Origin: Ginsengibacter hankyongi
GTDB taxonomy: Bacteria > Bacteroidota > Bacteroidia > Chitinophagales > Chitinophagaceae
Assembly (NCBI RefSeq): GCF_008710285.1
Contig: NZ_VYQF01000004.1
Span: 248,001-312,000, forward strand
Reading direction: 5' to 3'
Length of the DNA: 64,000 nucleotides
A model generated the notes under the pieces. That model saw only the letters and a program-made list of their open reading frames with translations. It ran no database searches and was not told where the DNA came from. A program made the position numbers and the translations under genes. Below, piece by piece: positions 1 to 7,783 of the stretch; position 1 is the stretch's first letter, and every line of letters starts with the position of its first letter.

Positions 1-486
1 ATAAATTCCATCTTCCTCGGTCATAATTTTATCATCAACGAGGGTTACTTCAGGAAACGTATTTCTGAAATCATTTGCCGCCGCCCAGTGTGTTGCGCAT
101 TGTTTGCCATTTAATAACCCTGTTGCCGCCAGGAAGAATGAAGCAATGCAAAGGCTCGCTACTTCGGCACCCGCATTATATTGTTTTACGATCCATGGAA
201 TAAATGCCGCGTTATTTTCCATCATGGTTTTCGGATCGCCATGGATAGCGGGAATAATGATGAGGTCTGTTTTTTTTACATCACCAATTAATACATCGGC
301 ATCAATTTTAAACAAGCCATTTCGCTGGCTCGTTTCTTTTGAAATGCCCACCAACTGTACCTTAAATAATGGAGGCCGTTCCATATTTTTTAATATAGAA
401 TTTACATCATTAAATATCTGGTGCGTTCCTTCAATATTTACAACGCTGGTATGTCCTTTAGGAATAAGTATTGAAACGTGTTTCAT
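1..486 (-). CDS. GlxA-like DJ-1/PfpI-AraC transcriptional regulator, 5' part (truncated by window edge)
   Basis: The minus strand is open for 162 codons from an ATG at 486 to the window edge. The translation starts MKHVSILIPKGHTSVVNIEG and later has the stretch ASLCIASFFLAATGLLNGKQ followed by CATHWAAANDF. That is the nucleophile-elbow and 'LL.G...THW' signature of the DJ-1/PfpI (class I glutamine amidotransferase-like) domain of GlxA-type regulators; the elbow Cys is present. In this family the domain is followed by a C-terminal AraC helix-turn-helix, which would lie outside the window, so the DNA-binding half is inferred, not seen. A plus-strand ORF over the same bases (104-529) has no family resemblance and is a shadow. 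The gene is divergent from the GyrI-like gene at 620, with 133 bp between them. Confidence 0.8.
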   Translation of the reverse strand, partial: MKHVSILIPKGHTSVVNIEGTHQIFNDVNSILKNMERPPLFKVQLVGISKETSQRNGLFKIDADVLIGDVKKTDLIIIPAIHGDPKTMMENNAAFIPWIVKQYNAGAEVASLCIASFFLAATGLLNGKQCATHWAAANDFRNTFPEVTLVDDKIMTEEDGIY

Positions 487-619
487 AACCGGTATTTTTT
501 ACGCAGACTTTTTTATTAAACAAAAATAGAAAATGTTTTTGTCGCAATCAACCCATTATATTGGCGCATTTGCACCCTGCAATTCCCCGTTAATGAATGT
601 AGGTTTGTGCTGTAGATAA

Positions 620-1038
620 ATGGAAGATATGGAAGAATTTAATCTTACTACCGATGTAATTGTTTTTGGATTACAGGTAAAAAATTTCCCTTCTGGTATT
701 GACGAAGCTTTTAATGAGTTAATTAAAAAGACCGGGAATCGTGCCGGTGAACGTGCCTATTATGGCATCAGCGAATATAAGGATGGTAACATGATTTACT
801 ATGCCACTGCTGAAGAAAAGACCATCGACGAAGCTGGAAAATATAATTACATCAGACTAAAAATTGATAAAGGATCATATTTAACGTGTAATATTTTTGA
901 TTGGCGCAAAAAAACAGAATGTATTAAAGACGCTTTTATGAAATAATACAGGATCCGCGTGTGAATAAAGCAGCGCCCGCAATTGAATGGTACAAGAGCG
1001 ATAATGAAATGATGTGCCTCGTTAAAATGAATGATTAA
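620..1038 (+). pseudogene. GyrI/YdeE-like effector-binding domain protein, broken by a -1 frameshift near 944
   Basis: The first frame runs 620-946 (108 residues) and contains VIVFGLQVKNFPSGIDEAF and GERAYYGISEY, typical of the stand-alone AraC effector-binding (GyrI-like) fold found in YdeE-type proteins. It stops at TAA just after an A-run (ATGAAATAATACAGG). In the next frame the missing C-terminal strand continues directly: IQDPRVNKAAPAIEWYKSDN, ending in MMCLVKMND and TAA at 1036-1038. The motif 'EWY.SDNEMMC.V' is the usual family ending. Adding one A at the A-run restores a protein of about 139 residues, the normal family length. Either a recent inactivation or a homopolymer sequencing error. 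Start could also be the ATG at 629, which matches the conserved domain start better. Confidence 0.75.
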
Positions 1039-1085
1039 AACAACACATTCAATAATTATTTTTTTTAACAACTAAAACGATAACC

Positions 1086-1460
1086 ATGCTCAAACGCGCT
1101 AAAGCCTTCAGCGGATTTTCTGTTAATGATCTGCAAAAAGCAAAAAAATTTTATAGTGAAATACTAGGGCTTGAAGTAGTGGACAATCCAATGGGATTGA
1201 TAGAATTGCAGATCGAAGGAAGTAACAAGATATTGATATATCCCAAACCCAATCATGCGCCCGCAACTTTTACTATCCTCAATTTCCCTGTGGATAGTAT
1301 TGAGCAGGCAGTGGCTGAACTAACGGCAAGAGGCGTGGTTTTTGAACAATACAAAGAGTTAAAGACCGATGAGAAAGGCATCAGCAGAAATCCACCTGGC
1401 CCTAAGATTGCGTGGTTTAAAGACCCTGCAGGAAATATTTTATCTGTTATTGAAGAATAA
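1086..1460 (+). CDS. VOC family (glyoxalase/bleomycin-resistance fold) protein
   Basis: A 124-residue single-domain protein. It opens with a betaalpha module ([20 protein letters not shown], followed by GLEV) and ends with the second module ([20 protein letters not shown]), both classic VOC signatures. The 'FKDPAGN' loop and the C-terminal Glu before SVIEE fit the metal-ligand region of the fold. Substrate cannot be told from sequence; VOC proteins include glyoxalases, dioxygenases and drug-binding proteins, and stand-alone copies like this are usually of unknown function. It precedes a DinB-like gene by only 19 bp, so the two are probably co-transcribed. No signal peptide, so cytoplasmic. 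Confidence 0.85.
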   Translation: MLKRAKAFSGFSVNDLQKAKKFYSEILGLEVVDNPMGLIELQIEGSNKILIYPKPNHAPATFTILNFPVDSIEQAVAELTARGVVFEQYKELKTDEKGISRNPPGPKIAWFKDPAGNILSVIEE

Positions 1461-1479
1461 ATATTTTAAACCACATTTT

Positions 1480-2004
1480 ATGACAACTGATACCATTAAT
1501 ACAACAGAACTCTTTTTATCTCTTGACAAAACATGGACTGAATTAGTTCAAATGATTTCCTCAACTAGCGATGAAGTCATAAACGCAGTTCCTTTTGAGG
1601 GTAGCTGGACGGCAGCGCAATTAGTTACCCACGTTACAAAATCAAACAATGCAATTATACAGGGATTGGATATGGAGGGTAAACTTGCAGAAAGAAATCC
1701 TGAAGACGGTGTTCCTAATCTTAAAAAGATATTCCTGGATTTCGACACAAAATTTCAATCACCGCAATTTATTGTACCTGAAAATAGAAATTATGATAAG
1801 CATGAGGTTATAACGGTTCTTCGCGGTTCAATCGACAGGCTAAAGGATGCCCGTAAAAAAACAAACCTTATTGAAATTATTAACCTTCCTGTTTTTGGTG
1901 AAATCACAAAACTGGAATTATTGCATTTTGTATTGTATCATACGCAAAGACACAATCACCAGTTGGAAGGAATTATTAATGCTTTAAAAAGAAACAGGCA
2001 TTGA
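1480..2004 (+). CDS. DinB-like (DinB_2/YfiT fold) putative metal-dependent enzyme
   Basis: A four-helix-bundle DinB superfamily protein of 174 residues, starting at the ATG at 1480. An upstream in-frame extension to 1369 overlaps the preceding gene by 92 bp and adds sequence that is unlike the family, so it is rejected. Key positions are a helix-1 segment GSWTAAQLVTHV (His51) and a C-terminal helix VLYHTQRHNHQLEG (His154, 158, 160), which is the His-rich metal-binding pattern of DinB proteins. Family members include thiol transferases for bacillithiol or mycothiol and damage-inducible proteins of unknown activity; nothing here identifies the substrate. Cytoplasmic. It lies in a run of small co-directional stress-type genes (VOC, DinB, VOC, DoxX). 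Confidence 0.8.
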   Translation: MTTDTINTTELFLSLDKTWTELVQMISSTSDEVINAVPFEGSWTAAQLVTHVTKSNNAIIQGLDMEGKLAERNPEDGVPNLKKIFLDFDTKFQSPQFIVPENRNYDKHEVITVLRGSIDRLKDARKKTNLIEIINLPVFGEITKLELLHFVLYHTQRHNHQLEGIINALKRNRH

Positions 2005-2064
2005 ATACAAATGAAACTTTTTTCAGCGCGGGCATTTTTTCAATAATTAATTTAAAAACAAAAC

Positions 2065-2484
2065 ATGAATCAAATTAATGTGTATTTAGGCTTTAATGGC
2101 AAATGCCGTGAAGCAATGACATTCTATAAAGAATGCCTGGGAGGTGGTGAACTTAACATGCAAACAGTTGGTGAATCGCCGGTAGCTGACCAAATGCCTC
2201 CCGGTTTCGGCAAAGACCAGATCCTTCATTCAACACTGGTAAAAGACGGTATTACGATAATGGGCTCCGACATGTCAAGAGGCCAATCCATTGATGGCAA
2301 TACCGTGCAGATATGTGTTCAGTGCAGCAGCGCAGACGAGATTCAATCTATGTTTTCGAAACTATCCGAAGGTGGAAGAATAGATGATCCTTTGAGTGAA
2401 AAATTTTGGGGCGATACCTTCGGCGGACTTACCGATAAATATGGTAAACCATGGATGTTTAATTACAGTAAGAATAAAAACTAA
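2065..2484 (+). CDS. VOC family protein, PhnB/YjdN type
   Basis: A 139-residue protein beginning MNQINVYLGFNGKCREAMTF and continuing YKECLGG, the exact opening pattern of the PhnB/YjdN branch of the VOC superfamily (often mislabelled 3-demethylubiquinone methyltransferase). The middle carries DQILHSTLVKDGITIMGSDM and the end has WGDTFGGLTDKYGKPWMFNY, both characteristic of that branch ('HS.L...G..l..SD', 'G..Dk.G..W'). E. coli YjdN lies in the phn operon but has no proven catalytic role, so only the family assignment is safe. The gene ends 6 bp before the DoxX-like gene at 2491 and is likely co-transcribed with it. Confidence 0.88.
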   Translation: MNQINVYLGFNGKCREAMTFYKECLGGGELNMQTVGESPVADQMPPGFGKDQILHSTLVKDGITIMGSDMSRGQSIDGNTVQICVQCSSADEIQSMFSKLSEGGRIDDPLSEKFWGDTFGGLTDKYGKPWMFNYSKNKN

Positions 2485-2490
2485 TTATTT

Positions 2491-2880
2491 ATGGAAATGA
2501 TTTTAAAAAACAAAAGCCTTAAACGCACCAAAATTATTTATTGGATAACTACGGGCCTGCTCGCATTGTTTCTTTTGTCCGGTGCCTTCTTTATTAATAG
2601 CCAAATGGCAATTGATGGCATGCATCATCTTGGGTTGCCCGAATGGTTCCGGTGGGAAGTAAGTATAGGTCATATTATCGCGGGCTTGTTCCTTATTATT
2701 CCAGTAGGATGGCGGTTAAAGGAGTGGACTTATGTAGCACTTGGTATCGATTATATTTCTGCTACTATTGCCTACGTATCGATAGACGGGCTGGTACCCA
2801 ATTCTTTTCAGCCGTTAGTTTCGTTGTTCCTGCTAATCGTTTCCTATGTATGTTATCACAAAATAAAAAAAGGCAGTTAG
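2491..2880 (+). CDS. DoxX-like inner-membrane protein
   Basis: A 129-residue membrane protein with four predicted hydrophobic segments, roughly at residues 16-37, 55-72, 80-97 and 107-124. Conserved features of the DoxX-like (DoxX_2) family are visible: a first helix followed by a HHLGLPEWFRWEVSIGHIIA segment and a second helix ending in G..L..P...R.KEW. Proteins of this family are small four-helix membrane proteins; some relatives take part in thiosulfate:quinone oxidoreduction or redox control, most are unassigned. It follows the PhnB-like gene by 6 bp. The start at 2491 is preceded by a typical A/T-rich leader; Met3 is an alternative start. Confidence 0.78.
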   Translation: MEMILKNKSLKRTKIIYWITTGLLALFLLSGAFFINSQMAIDGMHHLGLPEWFRWEVSIGHIIAGLFLIIPVGWRLKEWTYVALGIDYISATIAYVSIDGLVPNSFQPLVSLFLLIVSYVCYHKIKKGS

Positions 2881-3061
2881 GGTTTTATTTTTAATTTAAT
2901 TAGTTTACTAAATAAAACTGGACACCTTGCCCCAGGATGGACATTTAAAAATTGACATTTAAAACATAATTAAATCCTGATCGTCTTATTCTTTATAATG
3001 AAATGAATGTATTCATCGATTTGTAAATTATTACCCCAGTGGAAACTAATTATCGAAAATT

Positions 3062-3319
3062 ATGGTAGAAGTTTTTAAAACGAATGTTGAGGATTGCGAA
3101 CACGCGTCCTGGATCATTGACCGCATCCATAAAAAATTTGCTAATTATAAGGCAAACTTCGACCTCGAAGATTGTGATCATATTCTCCGGGTAAAATGCC
3201 CCGAAACACAAATAGAATCTCAAAGTATTATTAACCTGGTACGGGACCTGGGGTTTTATGCTGAAGTTCTGCAGGATAACATCAGTCCCGTAAAACGATG
3301 GAATATTTATTCTAATTAA
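3062..3319 (+). CDS. Small HMA-like ferredoxin-fold protein (unnamed Bacteroidota family)
   Basis: An 85-residue soluble protein: MVEVFKTNVEDCEHASWIID at the start, then FDLEDCDHILRVKCPE in the middle. The pattern of beta strand, helix (residues 12-28), strand around FDLEDCDHILRV and second helix (IESQSIINLVRDLGF) gives a compact betaalphabeta-betaalphabeta layout like heavy-metal-associated domains, but there is no CxxC metal site. Similar small proteins with 'FDLEDCD.ILR' are common in Bacteroidota genomes and have no known function. It stands alone, convergent with the lipoprotein gene on the minus strand (9 bp between the stop codons). The cysteines at 12, 39 and 50 could be tested for metal binding. 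Confidence 0.7.
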   Translation: MVEVFKTNVEDCEHASWIIDRIHKKFANYKANFDLEDCDHILRVKCPETQIESQSIINLVRDLGFYAEVLQDNISPVKRWNIYSN

Positions 3320-3328
3320 TTACCTGGC

Positions 3329-3670
3329 CTATTTAAAATCCGGGTTATTATACATTGATTTATTAAAAAGATAATATTTGCCATCTTTATTATTGCGCCA
3401 GTATCTATGGCCCATCACATCATAATAGAGCCGGCCGTCAACGCTCTTATGCGCTACGCTGTCGTTAACTACAATAACTTTAGGAAGCGTTGTTTTAGCC
3501 TTTGGTTTGGTAATTGTTTTTGTTGCTGCAGGCAATTCACTATTTTCCGTTCCTGCTTTCGTGGAAGTTTCTGTAGATGTTTTTGAAGGATGCGTTTTTC
3601 TGCTGCAACTGTATATTAAAAACGACAGTAAAAAAATGAAAATATAAATAAGTCTTTTGGCCATCAACAA
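3329..3670 (-). CDS. Small lipoprotein of unknown function
   Basis: A 113-residue protein with a lipoprotein signal: a positively charged start, a hydrophobic stretch (LIYIFIFLLSFLIYSC) and the lipobox Cys at 22. A Ser/Thr/Lys-rich linker follows (residues 25-68), then a short conserved-looking C-terminal part (KSVDGRLYYDVMGHRYWRNN). The layout is an anchor, a flexible spacer and a small beta-rich domain, as in many Bacteroidota cell-envelope lipoproteins. No catalytic motif is visible. The ATG at 3664 (MAKRL) is an equally likely start. No operon partner; the next minus-strand gene starts well upstream, beyond a 259-bp gap. Confidence 0.65.
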   Translation of the reverse strand: MLMAKRLIYIFIFLLSFLIYSCSRKTHPSKTSTETSTKAGTENSELPAATKTITKPKAKTTLPKVIVVNDSVAHKSVDGRLYYDVMGHRYWRNNKDGKYYLFNKSMYNNPDFK

Positions 3671-3719
3671 AATTTTTATATCCTCGTTCCAATAACTTTA
3701 CCAAAAATTGTTAAAATAA

Positions 3720-3890
3720 GCCGTTCGCCTCGTATTATTATTTTACTCTGCTAAAACAAAGAACATCGTAAAAACCTACAACCAGGTAGGCGTGCCTAAT
3801 GTAAATGGGAATATTCCTGATACCACTAATGGTATTAAACTTACGCACAAACTTGATACGACCGGTAACAGCAAAGACACAGCAAAATAA
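3720..3890 (+). pseudogene. Possible gene remnant (start-less coding-like stretch)
   Basis: Between the lipoprotein gene and the GMC small subunit, one plus-strand frame stays open for 56 codons from just after a TAA at 3717 to TAA at 3888. The translation from about 3753 (KTKNIVKTYNQVGVPNVNGN, then IPDTTNGIKLTHKLDTTGNS) has a normal, balanced composition that looks like protein, not chance translation. No ATG, GTG or TTG start is present in the frame. It may be the 3' end of a gene removed by deletion. It could also be chance; no family was recognised. Confidence 0.2.
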
Positions 3891-3929
3891 TTTGCTTTAA
3901 AATAAGTAACAGGTGTTGCGATTTAAATT

Positions 3930-4490
3930 TTAAGCCCAGGCTTTATCTCCTTTTTTATAATCCACACAACCATCGAATCTCCCGGGAGTTTCAACGTAGC
4001 GCCTGGCTTGGGTGCAACCAATCTCAGAAGTGAAATATCCCAATAAAGTAAGTTCCTTCATCATGCGGAAATAATGCGTAGGGTCTTCTTTTTTCTTTTT
4101 GGCCATATAATCTTTTTGCTCACCATCCAGCTTCACCAACAAATCATGTCGTTGCTGCGGATTTAATTTCATAAAAGAGTCATTGTAAGTTTTATTGGCA
4201 AAGTCATCTAATTTGCCCATGCCCTCATGAAATATTTTTTGATCATCCGCATCATAGCAATCATTAACCATCACCGTCATAAACTGGCCAACTTTTGCTG
4301 CCTTCGCTCCCGGTGTTTTTGTCGGGGGCAGAATGGTGTCAGCAATCTCATCCAGGTAAGAAACATCATCTGGAGTAAAAGCCATCGATACACCGGTTTT
4401 ACTTTTGCATCCTTCTAAAAAATAACTGGTGCCTATGATAGTACCACCCAAAAGGAGTGAGATATATTGTACTGCTTCTCTTCTTTTCAT
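3930..4490 (-). CDS. Gluconate 2-dehydrogenase subunit 3 family protein (small subunit of the GMC dehydrogenase)
   Basis: A 186-residue exported protein. The N-terminus has a twin-arginine pair (MKRREAVQYISLLLGG) and a lipobox-like LEGC at Cys28, so it is probably a Tat-exported lipoprotein. The body matches the gluconate 2-dehydrogenase subunit 3 family: DEIADTILPPTKTPGAKAAK, then FMTVMVNDCYDADDQKIFHE, and a C-terminal LTLLGYFTSEIGCTQARRYV. In known membrane sugar dehydrogenases this small subunit pairs with a GMC flavoprotein and carries the export signal for both. The GMC partner at 6014-7690 lacks its own signal, which fits. Last gene of the minus-strand operon, 17 bp after the Gfo/Idh gene. 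No cytochrome c subunit is adjacent. Confidence 0.88.
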   Translation of the reverse strand: MKRREAVQYISLLLGGTIIGTSYFLEGCKSKTGVSMAFTPDDVSYLDEIADTILPPTKTPGAKAAKVGQFMTVMVNDCYDADDQKIFHEGMGKLDDFANKTYNDSFMKLNPQQRHDLLVKLDGEQKDYMAKKKKEDPTHYFRMMKELTLLGYFTSEIGCTQARRYVETPGRFDGCVDYKKGDKAWA

Positions 4491-4507
4491 AAAAATTAAT
4501 TTAATAA

Positions 4508-5977
4508 TTATACATTATATGTAACGCCAAATCCTTCGCGATAATTACGTTTAATAAATTGATTGGCATCATCAAAATTGGTAATTTTCATATTATCATT
4601 ATCCCATAAAAGTTCAAGATAACGGCCGGGGTAATCGAAACCATTTCCGGTAGCTCTTGGTTTTCTTATATCAAATCCGCGGATAGCAAGATTCGACATA
4701 AGCAATGCTTCAGTTAATGGACCTGCAACAGCAAAATCTGAATCCATTTTAGCATTGCCATACCCTGCAATACACCCTTCAACCCATTGTGCATAGTGGC
4801 CTTCGGCGCTGCCGGGTATGCGTGGATATTTTTGTGGAACTTTTACTTCATTGGTTCTTGATATAGGAAGTAATTGTGGATTGGCGCCATAAGTGCCGCA
4901 CATCATTTTGCCTTTAGTCCCAATAAAATAAGTACCATTTCCGCCATCCCCAAATGTTTCGTTGGGTCCTAATTCTTCAGGTCTTTCGGGCTGAATCCCT
5001 CCGTCCATCCAATGTACTTCAACGGGTCCCTGTGTTTTACTGGTTTTTGGAAATTTCATAATTACATGGCTCGATGGAGGACAACTTTCAGGGAAATAAC
5101 CTCTTTGAAATTCACCTACATAAACACTTCCCACACTTGCCTGTACTGAATTTATATATTGCAGATCGAGTACGCCAAAAGCCGGTTGCACAATATGGCA
5201 TCCCATATCACCTAATGCACCGGTTCCGTAATCCCACCACCCGCGCCAGTTAAATGGAACGAGGTTGTCAAAATAGTTTTTTTCAGGCGCTGTTCCCAGC
5301 CATAGATTCCAATCTAATTCTTTTGGTATGGGAGTCCCTCCGGTAGGCCTTGGAATCCCCTGGGGCCATACCGGCCTGTCTGTCCAGCAATAAACCGTAT
5401 GCACGTCGCCAATGATACCGGCATCATACCATTCCATCAGTTGCCTTATACCGTCGCCGGAAGCTCCCTGGTTGCCCATTTGGGTTACCACCTTATAGCG
5501 CTTAGCCGCCTTCGTTAGCATGCGTGCTTCATACACATCGTGCGTTAATGGTTTTTGAACATATACATGTTTTCCCAACTGCATGGCAGAATATGCAGCC
5601 ACCGCATGCGTATGGTCGGGAGTAGATACCGAAACCGCATCAAAGCTTTTATGTTCTTTGTCAAGCATCTCCCTGTAATCTTTATAAAATTTCGCTTTTG
5701 GAAAATTCTTCACCGTGGTTGCAGCCCTGCGATCATCAACGTCGCATAAAAATGCAATATCGGCTTTACCGCTTTTATAAAAATTAGCAATATCACTTTC
5801 CCCTTTTCCGCCCACACCAATACTCGCAATCGTTAAACGGTCGCTGGGAGCTATAAATCCTTTGCCACCTAGTACATGGCGGGGAATAATCATAATCCCT
5901 GTAGCTGCGAGGCCTGTATTTCTTAAAAATTTTCTTCTTGAATAATTAGACTTTGAAATTTCTTTTTCTTCGCTCAT
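4508..5977 (-). CDS. Gfo/Idh/MocA family oxidoreductase with Tat signal
   Basis: A 489-residue NAD(P)-dependent oxidoreductase. It starts with a Tat signal (SRRKFLRNTGLAATGIMII), then a Rossmann nucleotide site (IASIGVGGKGESDIANF, Gly54-Gly59), STPDHTHAVAA at 118-128 and YVQKPLTHDVYEA, the family's EKP signature with Gln in place of Glu at 141. The long C-terminal part (WTDRPVWPQGIPRPTGG, then WDYGTGALGDMGCH) is typical of the exported Bacteroidota/Planctomycetes branch of this family. Some exported relatives use tightly bound NAD to act on sugars outside the cytoplasm. Position between the GMC and its small subunit suggests it works on the same substrate, probably oxidising or reducing a sugar at C3. 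Confidence 0.9.
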   Translation of the reverse strand: MSEEKEISKSNYSRRKFLRNTGLAATGIMIIPRHVLGGKGFIAPSDRLTIASIGVGGKGESDIANFYKSGKADIAFLCDVDDRRAATTVKNFPKAKFYKDYREMLDKEHKSFDAVSVSTPDHTHAVAAYSAMQLGKHVYVQKPLTHDVYEARMLTKAAKRYKVVTQMGNQGASGDGIRQLMEWYDAGIIGDVHTVYCWTDRPVWPQGIPRPTGGTPIPKELDWNLWLGTAPEKNYFDNLVPFNWRGWWDYGTGALGDMGCHIVQPAFGVLDLQYINSVQASVGSVYVGEFQRGYFPESCPPSSHVIMKFPKTSKTQGPVEVHWMDGGIQPERPEELGPNETFGDGGNGTYFIGTKGKMMCGTYGANPQLLPISRTNEVKVPQKYPRIPGSAEGHYAQWVEGCIAGYGNAKMDSDFAVAGPLTEALLMSNLAIRGFDIRKPRATGNGFDYPGRYLELLWDNDNMKITNFDDANQFIKRNYREGFGVTYNV

Positions 5978-6013
5978 TAGTAATTTTTTTAGAGGTAATA
6001 AGATGAAACTATT

Positions 6014-7690
6014 TTAGAGGTTATGTTTTTTTAATTCGCTTACAGCATGGTCTACTGCTCTTGCCGTCATAGCCATGTAGGTTAATGAAGGGTTTACGCA
6101 ATTGGCTGAAACCATGAAAGACCCATCTGTTACAAAAACATTGGGTGCATCCCATACCTGGTTCCATTTATTTAACACAGATGTTTTAGGATCGCTACCC
6201 ATGCGGGCTGTTCCCATTTCGTGTATGCCCCTGCCGATAGTTCCATCTCCCTCATGGCCTTTCACATTTTTAACTCCTGCCGCCTGCAACATTTCAACCG
6301 CGTCATTTTGCATATCAACCCTCATTTTCTTTTCATTGTCTTTCCACTCCGCATCGAAGGCAAGCACGTTTAATCCCCATGCATCCTTTTTATTTTTATC
6401 CAGCGTAATTTTATTTTCATGGTAGGGAAGTATTTCTCCAAAGCCTCCCATTCCCATTGTCCATTGGCCCGGCTCGGCCAAGGCATCTTTAAAATCGCCG
6501 CCGATATTCATTTCAGCCACATTCCGGCTCCAGCCTTCCCGGCTTGCCCCGCCCTGGTAACCAAAGCCTCTTAAATAATCTCTTTTATCACCCAAAATAT
6601 TCCTGTACTGTGGAACATAAATTCCATTGGCACGCCTTCCATAATAATATTTATCATCATAACCATCAACCGTACCCGAAGCGCCAACTCCAAGGTGGTG
6701 ATCCATTATATTATGACCTAATTCGCCACTGCTGCTGCCTAAACCATCAGGCCATATATCAGTCGCGGAGTTCATTAATATCCAGGTGCTGTTGAAGGTA
6801 GATGCATTCAGGAAAATTATTTTTGCAAAGTATTGGTAGGTTTTATTGGTTTCTGCGTCGAGCACTTCAACACCCGTTGCCTTTTTGGTATCCTTATCGT
6901 ATAAAATTTTTGTAACGATCGACCATGGACGAAGCGTTAAATTTTTTGTGGCCATTGCCGCCGGTAAAGTTGAAGATTGTGTGCTGAAGTATGCGCCAAA
7001 CGGGCATCCGAGCCAGCATTTATTCCTGTACTGGCAATTGGTTCTTCCGGGTAAAGGCTCGGTAATATTTGCAGTACGGCCTATGATCATGCGCTTTGCC
7101 TTATAATGGTCATTAATTCTTGCTGATACATCTTTCTCCACGCAATTCATTTCCATTGCAGGTAAAAAATGACTATCAGGTAACTGCTGTAAACCTTCTT
7201 TGGAACCGCTGATGCCCGCAAACTTTTCCACGTAAGTGTACCAGGGCTCAATATCTTTATAACGGATAGGCCAGTCAATAGCAATTCCATCTCTTGCATT
7301 GGCTTCAAAAGCAAGATCGCTCCAGCGATAACTCTGCCGTCCCCATAAAAGTGAACGCCCGCCAACATGATAACCCCTGAACCAGTCAAATCTTTTTATT
7401 TCAGTGTAGGGAGATTTTTGTTCATCTACCCACCAATTAAGATTCATTTCATTTAGCGGGTAATCTCTTTTTAAAACCGGGTGGGTTTTTATCATTTCCT
7501 GTGTACGCCCGCCACGGTGTGGAAACTCCCAGGGACCTTTTGTAGCGTTTACATAATCTTTTACGTGTTCGATATTTTCGCCTCTTTCAAGCATTATTGT
7601 TTTCAGGCCTTTCTCGGTAAGCTCTTTTGCGGCCCAGCCTCCGGAGATACCCGAACCAATAACTATTGCATCGTATGTATTGTCTGCCAT
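6014..7690 (-). CDS. GMC family FAD-dependent oxidoreductase (sugar/glucoside dehydrogenase large subunit)
   Basis: A 558-residue flavoprotein. The ADP-binding site is at the very N-terminus (AIVIGSGISGGWAAKEL, GxGxxG at 12-17). A Cys cluster CQYRNKCWLGC (219-229) and a GMC C-terminal domain with HEMGTARMG (His490) and SANCVNPSLTYMAM (Asn533), the catalytic His/Asn pair, are present. This is the branch containing gluconate, fructose and glucoside 3-dehydrogenase large subunits. There is no signal peptide. The operon supplies a Tat-tagged small subunit (3930-4490), so the enzyme probably reaches the periplasm by piggy-back export. By family, it should oxidise a sugar hydroxyl; C3 of a glycoside is the best guess because of the DUF1080 and TIM-barrel neighbours. 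Confidence 0.92.
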   Translation of the reverse strand: MADNTYDAIVIGSGISGGWAAKELTEKGLKTIMLERGENIEHVKDYVNATKGPWEFPHRGGRTQEMIKTHPVLKRDYPLNEMNLNWWVDEQKSPYTEIKRFDWFRGYHVGGRSLLWGRQSYRWSDLAFEANARDGIAIDWPIRYKDIEPWYTYVEKFAGISGSKEGLQQLPDSHFLPAMEMNCVEKDVSARINDHYKAKRMIIGRTANITEPLPGRTNCQYRNKCWLGCPFGAYFSTQSSTLPAAMATKNLTLRPWSIVTKILYDKDTKKATGVEVLDAETNKTYQYFAKIIFLNASTFNSTWILMNSATDIWPDGLGSSSGELGHNIMDHHLGVGASGTVDGYDDKYYYGRRANGIYVPQYRNILGDKRDYLRGFGYQGGASREGWSRNVAEMNIGGDFKDALAEPGQWTMGMGGFGEILPYHENKITLDKNKKDAWGLNVLAFDAEWKDNEKKMRVDMQNDAVEMLQAAGVKNVKGHEGDGTIGRGIHEMGTARMGSDPKTSVLNKWNQVWDAPNVFVTDGSFMVSANCVNPSLTYMAMTARAVDHAVSELKKHNL

Positions 7691-7783
7691 AGGATTTTAT
7701 TATTTTGAAGTTTTAAAGTTTAAATGTTGTTGTATCGAATTGCTGAATGTAAATCAATTTAAATTGCATGCCTCATGCTGTCA

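Noticed and set aside
104-529. Plus-strand ORF of 141 codons
   Set aside because: It lies antisense to the clearly conserved GlxA-like coding sequence and has no family resemblance.
847-1071. Minus-strand ORF of 74 codons
   Set aside because: Antisense to the conserved C-terminal part of the GyrI-like gene; composition is not protein-like.
1369-1479. N-terminal extension of the DinB-like gene
   Set aside because: It overlaps the VOC gene by 92 bp and the DinB domain starts cleanly at the ATG at 1480.
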